64,000 bases of DNA. It comes from Puffinus mauretanicus. Taxonomy: Eukaryota > Chordata > Aves > Procellariiformes > Procellariidae. The position numbers and the translations under genes were made by a program. Each line of letters starts with the position of its first letter. The first letter of the stretch is position 1. The notes beneath the pieces are model-generated. The model did no database searches, was not told the origin of the DNA, and saw nothing but the letters and a program-made list of their open reading frames with translations. Where the stretch lies: assembly GCA_023333565.1 (NCBI GenBank), contig JAJKFH010002315.1, positions 558,001 to 622,000 on the forward strand. Reading direction: 5' to 3'. This document shows, piece by piece, positions 57,001 through 64,000 of the stretch.

Positions 57001-58289
57001 GTCCAACAGCAGTCTCCATGTGATTCAAGAGTCACTGCCATGACAAAAATCCACTTTCACAAACATGAATGTTTCAAAATAAGAGCTACTGGTTTTAAGC
57101 CACATAGTGACATTAATAAGACTTCTTCCTCACCAATCGTGCAACTTGCGTTAAAAAAAAAAAAGGCAGATTGTTCTAGAAGCAGTGACCACAAGAAAAA
57201 AAAACTTTTTGCTCCTTTACTCGGAAACTTTATTGGCTCTACATAAGACTGCACTTTTCCATCCATTGACAAATTGCTTTATCTTTTCTTATTCTGAGTT
57301 CATTATCAGCACTCAGACATGTTCCCTAACTCCTTCTCAAACTCTCTCCCATCTGAAAGCAGTAGCTTACATTATTCATAAGGATAATCACAAATATGCA
57401 GAGAGCTGTAGACATGTAATGGAGAGGCTGACTTGTATCCGATCCAAGTTCCATGCGCTTCACGGAGCTTACGAATTTCCCATAAATTTTTGCAGCATGG
57501 ACATACCTCCATTCTCAGCCACTCCAACAGTCCCAAAGCAGGGACAACTCTGGAAAAAGTTCTCATGCTCCCCCATAAAGTTTTATTTCTTTTGAAGGAT
57601 GGAAATCAAGTAGATATATTATGCCACCTTCTCATGGGTTCTCCAATTGGATGTATTTGTTTACGCATGCTGTCTCCTAACTGTGCATACGGAAGGCACA
57701 TGCTCTTAAACAGTATCCTGGAAACTAAGTGAAATTAAACATTTTTCAAGAGCACAGGGAAAGCAAAATCAAGTCACTGTCATTTCCAAAGGCTCCATTA
57801 AAAAGCCAAGAAAAGGCTGTGCCCTAGTTAGCATCGAGTACTGGCAGCCAACACCTGGGCGTTTTTTAAGGCAGCTTCTTTACCATTGGTGATCTGCAGA
57901 GATTTCTTTCTTGTCTACCTTGCAAGAAGCACCCTGAGTCAGCCACAGTCCTGTAGCAGAAAATAGGAGTAAAAGCCCAGTCAGCCTAGAAGAGGAAACA
58001 AATTAAATAAGTCTGTAACTACAGGGGCTGAAATGATGTTTGCATGGGAGATTATCAACAAGGACAGTTAGGAAGGGTGAGGGATCTTCATGGCAGGGGC
58101 TTTCCACTCATGTATTACTGGAAATATCCCAACTCCTTTTGGACAAGATTATTAAATAACAGTAATAAAGTAATAGATTAAGAAAATGGAGGTATTTCTA
58201 AATTCCTCAAATGAGACCAAAAAAAAGATTCTTTCCATTAAGTTTCAAACCCACCCTGAGCAGATTCTTGTCATCAGCTGCAGTCTAAT
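54001..58289. other. Unique noncoding sequence
   Basis: An open frame at 54493-55110 on - begins near a non-ATG codon, overlaps other open frames and shows no recognisable domain. T9-A type runs occur near 55503. A12-13 runs occur near 56988-57000 and 57152-57163. No repeat family is recognised in the AT-rich remainder. Confidence 0.35.
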
Positions 58290-59090
58290 AAGGAAGAAAA
58301 GAGACGATGCATTCATAGCCATATTAACCAGTAATAACTGTGTAACTTCAGCAGAAGACAGAATCATGGAGACATTAATAAGTGATGAGATCACAAAACA
58401 TCTGGAGAAACGTGAGCTGATATAAAAAGTAGCCAGCAGAGTCTTATAAAGGGTAAATCTTGTTTGACAAATCTGCTGGAATTTTTTAAAGAGGTAACAC
58501 AGACTCCAGACAGGAAGAAAACATGGGACATAATCTGTTTGGATTTTAAAAGGTTATTTGACACATCATAGCCCACAGGCTGGTGTATTTAAGTACAGCA
58601 AGTCAAAAATTGCACCAACTTTGGATGGACAAATAAAATTAAGGAAGTTAACAGCCTGGTAGTGTTATCAGCAAAAACCAGAGGGAACAAAATGGAGCAT
58701 GTTTTCTTCTGTGCACGTAAGATAAAGAGGAAGACATCACGATGCAAGCATCCAACCAGATGGATCACGTTGAATCATTATGTGGAGAACATAAAGTAAT
58801 ATACTGTGTAATGGCCATGATATTCATTTTAACTGTAAAATGAGGAGTTTTAATATTAGAAGCCTTATGTATAATGATGCTTTTGGAAGACGCACAGCAG
58901 AAGAAACTGTGAGAGACTCTAGGAATAACTACAGAAGATTTCATGATGGGCAGCAGGCTAACAAGGCAGATGGAGCCGTGCACGACAGGGGAAACTGGCA
59001 GAGTCCTCCATGAACTGTGCACTGGCCAGTTAGGGAGACCACACTTGGATTGCTCTAAAAGAGAAGCAGTGTGCCTTAAGCCTTTTGTCT
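58290..59090 (+). mobile_element. Ancient CR1-type LINE, reverse-transcriptase region remnant
   Basis: GGGTAAATCTTGTTTGACAA, CTGCTGGAATTTTTTAAAGA, GGTAACACAGAC and TTTGGATTTTAAAAGGTTAT follow the CR1/L3 reverse-transcriptase region. One conceptual frame reads LDF..LFDT, corresponding to the conserved LDFxKAFDxVxH motif, with a stop codon directly after it. The next 400 bases are only weakly similar. GTTAGGGAGACCACACTTGG at about 59027-59046 again matches the element. Clearly non-functional. Subfamily uncertain. Best supported between 58380 and 58620. Confidence 0.75.
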
Positions 59091-59224
59091 TAAGAACAAA
59101 GTGACAAAAGGTTGATGGCTAACTCACACAGAAAGGAAATACAAAGGGCTCTTTCTTTATATTTTAGTAGACCAAAATTTTGCTATTCTTTCTTTTCCCC
59201 AAATCCTTTAAAATCTACATAGGC

Positions 59225-59275
59225 GTACCTCTCAGAATAAAGAGAGATAACAATCTGCCCAAAGTCAGGTTCTGA
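59225..59275 (-). mobile_element. Possible MIR-type fragment
   Basis: AGAGAGATAACAATCTGCCC and AAAGTCAGGTTCTGACAC resemble antisense MIR AGAGAGGTTAAGTAACTTGC and CCAAGGTCACACAGC with several mismatches. Weaker than the two copies upstream. Could be chance. Confidence 0.3.
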
Positions 59276-61460
59276 CACAGTTGTGGGCAGCAATTTTGGG
59301 TGGGCCAAAGTTTTAGGGTTTTTCCTTCCAGGAAAAAAGATCACATAGTGGGATCATCCTTGAGGCTCTGATCCCTCCTACTGCCTGGCAGAGAGAATAG
59401 CCACCACTCCCGCATGGCAAGTCCATATGCAGATGGACAAGCACCCAAGGGCTGACCCAAGAAATTGTTCAAAGTTAGGTCCTTCTGAAGTAGATCTCTG
59501 GCAGAAGGGAGATCTCCAAACTCTCCGGAAGCTGCAAGTCATCAGTGAGCTAAGCAATGAATAGCCAGCAGCAGATGTCCTCTTCAGCAACAGGCTCCAC
59601 ATTTATCTTGGGAAAACTGATGGGAAATTTCTCTCCTTTGAAATAGGGCCAGTAGTCTTACATTCGAGGGATCACAGATAATGAGGGCTCCAAAGATTTA
59701 GATTATTACTAGACTGAAAACCTGAAAAGCAAAATGACCACTCCAGAGCTCCTCTGGCTGTTTATAGCAAAGATGAAGGCAGCAAAAGAATTATAGAAAT
59801 AGAAATTAAAAACAGAAAATTAAATAAAGTAAGGAAAAGTCTGGTTGCAAGGGATGCTGTTGCATTTCTGGCTTGAGTATATGTGATGGTATGAATACTC
59901 AGAGAGTGAAGGTACACATGGGGCACCTTCTCAAAGGAGAATTCACATCAGTGCTTTCTGCTCTTCTTCAGTGGCCTTTATTTTTTCTTGATAAACCATT
60001 AATGACTGAGATTATTTGTTCAGTTGTATTTTTCTGTTTGCAGCACAATTCTCTTTTATGCTGTGGAAGTGGACTCACAGGGAGCTCCAGCAGCCGTTCA
60101 TTTGCATGTTTACTGTTCCTTTGCACAAAAACAGTTGTCTTACTTCGGTTCAAACACCACTGGCTTTTTTTTCCCCTCTGGTAGGCAAGTAAAAACTAAT
60201 ACAGAATTCATTCTCTGACATAATACATAAAACTTGATCACATTTTCTGCTTCTCAGCTGAAACATATTGATCTGATTACTCTTTGGGATGAAACATGGA
60301 AGACGACAAGTTCCTCATATATAAAAATAAATTATTTAATGTAGATGTCCAAACACATATACAGTTATATTATACGTGTAGATCAATACATTATTTTTGC
60401 AAAGCATTTGGCCATCTCTGGAGATAAAGAACATATATGAAATTAAGCCCAATTTACCACATTATGCCAGTTTAAAATATCCATTAATAGCATTGATCTT
60501 AGTGGAGTCAGACTTTCAGGGAACTAGAGGGGAATAAGGATAACCCAGAGAGGAGAGAATCATAGGAAAAAAAGGGGAAAAAAAAGGCAGCGTGAGAGGA
60601 GATGGGTCAGTGACATAAAAGGCAGCTGGCTGTTTGTGCGGGGTTTCTGGTCCTGCCCAGGATGCCTGTGCCGAGCATCACCTGAGAAGACCCTGCCAGG
60701 GGATTTGATGAGAAGTTTCTTGTAAAACTGAAGCCTCCGCACAGCGAGAGATGCAGCCACCCAGGTCAGGAGGGTCTGGCTGGGCGTGGGGCAGAGGGAC
60801 CGCAGACAATTAGCAAAAGTGAAGGATAGGTGAGCACAGGGCAAGATGAAATGCAGAAGAAAAGATGCACGACACTTAGAGATCACGTTTGGCCAGGGGC
60901 TGCAGTCAGTACTGCCCACTTCATATCAGCAACGAGGCTCCCAGCTATGGGACGCACGGTGTCCGCGTGCGGGGATGTACATGAGCATGACCCACCCAGC
61001 CCACCACGCTGCAGCAAGAGCCTGCAGCACACCGCATGCACTCTGGGAGACAAGAATAAGTCTTCAAAGAAAACTTAGTTCAGCATTTTCCAGCTTTTGG
61101 AACTTGAAACTTAAATAATCTCCTTTTCACCTTTTCTTTTTAAAAAAAAAAAAAATATGCATGGAGGATTGTTCTCAAACACAGCCTGCAGTGCAGCAGG
61201 CTGCTGAGGCAGCAGCACAGTCCTGAATTACAATTTTTATTTATTATTTTGTTGTGCTCCCTATATTTTTCTTACAGCACAGAGAAGGAAAAAGGCAATT
61301 TTCAAAAGTTTATAACTCAACTCTACCGCAATGAAATGTCATTCGGGAGACAGAAAAGTGGGGAAAGAAGGACATTTATGGCAAATCTCCATTGCCGGTG
61401 CTTTTTCTTGTCCCTTTACAAATGTCTGCAGAAAACACCAACAGAATTAAGGCTTACAGG
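59276..61460. other. AT-rich unique noncoding sequence
   Basis: No gene or further repeat family is recognised. A GC-richer patch at 60600-61020 gives incidental open frames on both strands. An A14 run lies near 61142-61155. Confidence 0.4.
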
Positions 61461-61478
61461 AAAAAAAAAAAAAAAAAA
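61461..61478. repeat. A18 homopolymer
   Basis: Eighteen A residues preceded by CAGG. No retroposed sequence is recognised upstream. Confidence 0.9.
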
Positions 61479-62460
61479 TCACAAAAATGCTACAGTGGAA
61501 TATGTTAAGCAATCCCAGTATTATATATACCTCTCTTTTTAAGTGTTCATATAGAAATACACTTGTAACCATGTAAATGTATGTTCTCCAAGGGCAGGAT
61601 GGTGCATTGCAATGGGTTTATGACAGGTAGCACCGAGGGGGGAGGCAAGGCGTTCCCCGCTCGTGATCGTACCTGTACAGCCACACACCACAACATGCCT
61701 TTGTCATAATTTTACTTTGGAAGTATTCTAGCAAGCATTTATACATATATTTAGGGAGACTTACTGCATTCTTCCACCTGTAAAACTTTAACTGCTTTGT
61801 GTTTAATTAACATAAAACTCTGAAGGAAAGGAAAAAATTATGAAAACAACAGCCCACGGTTTCTCCTCAGTTGTAGGGGCTCAGTGGAGATTCCCTTTAG
61901 CTTTGGTAACATTAACCAGTGTAAAACCAATTACTAGAATGAATTCAAATAAATTTCTCCTCCTAAAACTCATAACTTTAAAGCCAAGAGGAGAGGGCTG
62001 AGCCTGCTGAAACACAAGGGACATCTCCTTCTTATCGGGTCAACAGGGCAGGCTGCGGTGCCCCGAATGAAGCACTTGTGGGGTGAAAACAGAAAGAAAA
62101 GGAAACATCATTATGAGCAGGTATTTTGAACTAACAGCTGTGAATAAATTTGATCAAATCTTTGTGCTGTTGAAACAAACCCGAGCGGTGAGCAGAGGGC
62201 ACGTAAGGAGGGCAAGCATGCGCGAGTCACTGTTTTAAGATATTATAACGAGTTTGCTTGCAGATAGATAAACAGAGAAGCAATGCCTGCATCCAACAGC
62301 TCTTCACGGATGACTAACCACCGAATCTCAAACCTGACTTGGGAGGACTGAACTCCAGGAACACGCAGCAGCTTTACCATTTGAGCATCTCTTGGCTATT
62401 CCTAGAACTAAGCCCAGACTCTCTCCTGACGCTGCGAAGCAATCCCCCAAAAGCTGGAAG
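61479..62460. other. Unique noncoding sequence
   Basis: AT-rich and complex. No gene, repeat family or regulatory structure is recognised. Confidence 0.4.
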
Positions 62461-62585
62461 TCGACACCAGCTGGGAGCCGACGATGAGACGGGCAGCGCT
62501 GGGCCCAGCCCCACGCCCTCGCCCAGCATCCCGCCCTGGTGCCCGGCAGGGCTGCCGCCCGCAGAGGAGCCGCGAGGGCAGTGCA
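62461..62585. promoter_or_regulatory. Short CpG-rich patch
   Basis: About 125 GC-rich bases with frequent CpG, including GACGATGAGACGGGCAGCGC. Too short for a CpG island. The overlapping open frames on both strands are incidental. Confidence 0.3.
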
Positions 62586-64000
62586 GGAAAAGATGCAGCC
62601 AGCTCTGTCAAATGCTTTCAGATTCCCACGTTACAAACCAGGAACACTTAAAATAAATCCTTACTGGGGCTTTCTCCTGGTGCTCTCTCCACGGCTGCAA
62701 AACTAACATTACAAAGGGGTTTGAAAATTCAGCATCACGTAACGCATGTTTAAAATACATCTAAAACCATTCCTATAGCACAGATTCTGGAATTAAGTTA
62801 ATGGTGATTTCACCAAACTAGTCCAGAAGTATCATTAGACACAGCGTAAAGTAGGAAGAAAAATGTAGAAGATAAAAACATGCATAATGGCATGTGAGGC
62901 AAGGAGCTTATTCTCAAGTATTACATTTTTTCTAACTGCAATATGGAGTCCTAAAATAATTTCTACATAGGCTTTCTATGTAAAAAGCACAGTCAGTGAA
63001 AAGTTACACTAATTTAAACAAAATTAATAAAGAAATGTTCTGCTTCTTTTTATCATCTTTCTACCTCTCATCATTTATCATGCAAATTAAATTGCAGTAA
63101 TAGAAAATGTAAAGAAAACAAACTCTGCAGTATATTGAAACCTCTATCCAGCAAGAGATAAGGTTGAATATTAGAAGGAAAGGTACAGAAAATTAGCTGT
63201 CCATACAATAACTGGGAGGGAAACTGTTTTATTTAGCCTGGAGGGATTTTTTGTTGCAAACTGACTAAATTAAAATCCAGACTATTATACCCAGTATCAC
63301 ACTAGAAAACGCCTTTTCCTTGCACTTTTAGATAAATTTTCATTGATCTCATTTTATGCATGATTACATTTTTAATGAGATGTACAATATTTCGAAGCTA
63401 ATTTTAAATGCCTTCTCTCTCTCCTTCCTCCATTCCCCTTACCTCCTCCCAGCATATACACACTTACTGCTTGTTGGATTAACATTTCTGATAAATTGCT
63501 AGACCAGAAAGGAGCATTACCAAGAGGAAATAAATTACTTCCATCTTCTGCAGCTCCAAGCGTAGTAAAGTAACCTTAAAAATGCCCACTGTCTAATTAT
63601 GCCACCTTGCAATTCTTTCCAAAAGCAATCATTTTATTTCATGTAATAATTTTATTTGTTGTCAGTAACCCTGAAAAACATACAGATTGCTGTAAGAAGT
63701 CACCTTCCTCTGCCAGCAGTACTCGCCATAAGAATCAGCACTCCCTTGAAACTCAAAACTGCTCTAGAAGGAAGAAGTTTTATTCGCAAGATCTTTGACT
63801 CTTGTGAATAAAGTACAAAGCAGGTGAACGTGGGTGAACTGGCCTGTTGCCAGAGCGGTGATCTTGACTTCAAAATATTAGGCAATAATTGATTTTCAGC
63901 ATGGAAAACTTGGCTCATTCCCAAGAGTTTCAAACTTTATTTTCTTCCTTTGACTATTTTTGGTAAAGTCATACCCTGTAAAACAAAGGGGGAAATTGCA
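62586..64000. other. AT-rich unique noncoding sequence
   Basis: Complex AT-rich DNA to the end of the window. Words such as TTTATGCATGATTAC (about 63353-63367) are homeodomain-like. No gene, known repeat or RNA is recognised. Confidence 0.4.

Noticed and set aside
1..64000. CRISPR arrays, operons, phage or bacterial systems
   Set aside because: No regularly spaced repeats, compact gene order or ribosome-binding-site-led frames were seen. The sequence texture is vertebrate noncoding DNA.

Overview
This looks like a gene-poor stretch of a sauropsid nuclear genome, most likely a bird. Three points support this. (1) There is no prokaryote-like or compact-genome gene packing. The open frames are short, many begin at non-ATG codons, and they cluster where GC is high or T-runs are long. 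(2) The interspersed repeats I recognise are old, diverged CR1-type LINE fragments (about 4590-5350, about 10510-10568, about 58290-59090), two decayed MIR-type SINE pieces (14434-14535 on +, 21718-21825 on -), and short palindromic remnants of a MITE-like element I know from sauropsid sequence (8150-8177, 35470-35545, 36640-36752). (3) Recognisable repeats are sparse and no mammalian Alu- or L1-like copies were noticed. The exact species and the neighbouring genes cannot be read from the sequence.

I find no protein-coding exon, rRNA, tRNA, known microRNA or CRISPR array that I can support. Layout: 1-1475 is AT-rich with a cluster of inverted repeats. 1475-4590 has short CpG-rich patches in mixed sequence. 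4590-5350 is the 3' half of an ancient CR1 copy broken by a T20 run. 5350-25100 alternates GC-rich patches with AT-rich unique DNA and holds two MIR remnants and one CR1 tail. 25130-26170 pairs an AT-rich block with the clearest CpG-island-like segment of the window. 27041-27330 is a purine tract rich in G-runs followed by a pyrimidine tract on the same strand. 29000-30560 is long AT-rich unique DNA. 31880-32575 is the most enhancer-like block: paired TCF/LEF-type motifs inside a nested inverted repeat, plus a perfect 20-bp palindrome with an inverted SOX-type motif pair. 35300-38250 has MITE remnants, two small duplications with a 33-bp period, and homeodomain-type motif clusters. 41780-41980 is a second CpG-rich patch with a perfect 15-bp duplication. 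42000-58000 is largely unique DNA with few landmarks. 58290-59090 is a CR1 reverse-transcriptase-region remnant. The rest is AT-rich unique sequence.

The most economical reading is an intergenic region or a long intron containing several regulatory-element candidates. No operating gene system or new biological machinery is visible. All regulatory calls are inferences from motif content and would be decided by cross-species alignment or chromatin data, which I could not run. Repeat assignments rest on remembered consensus sequences, not on a search.
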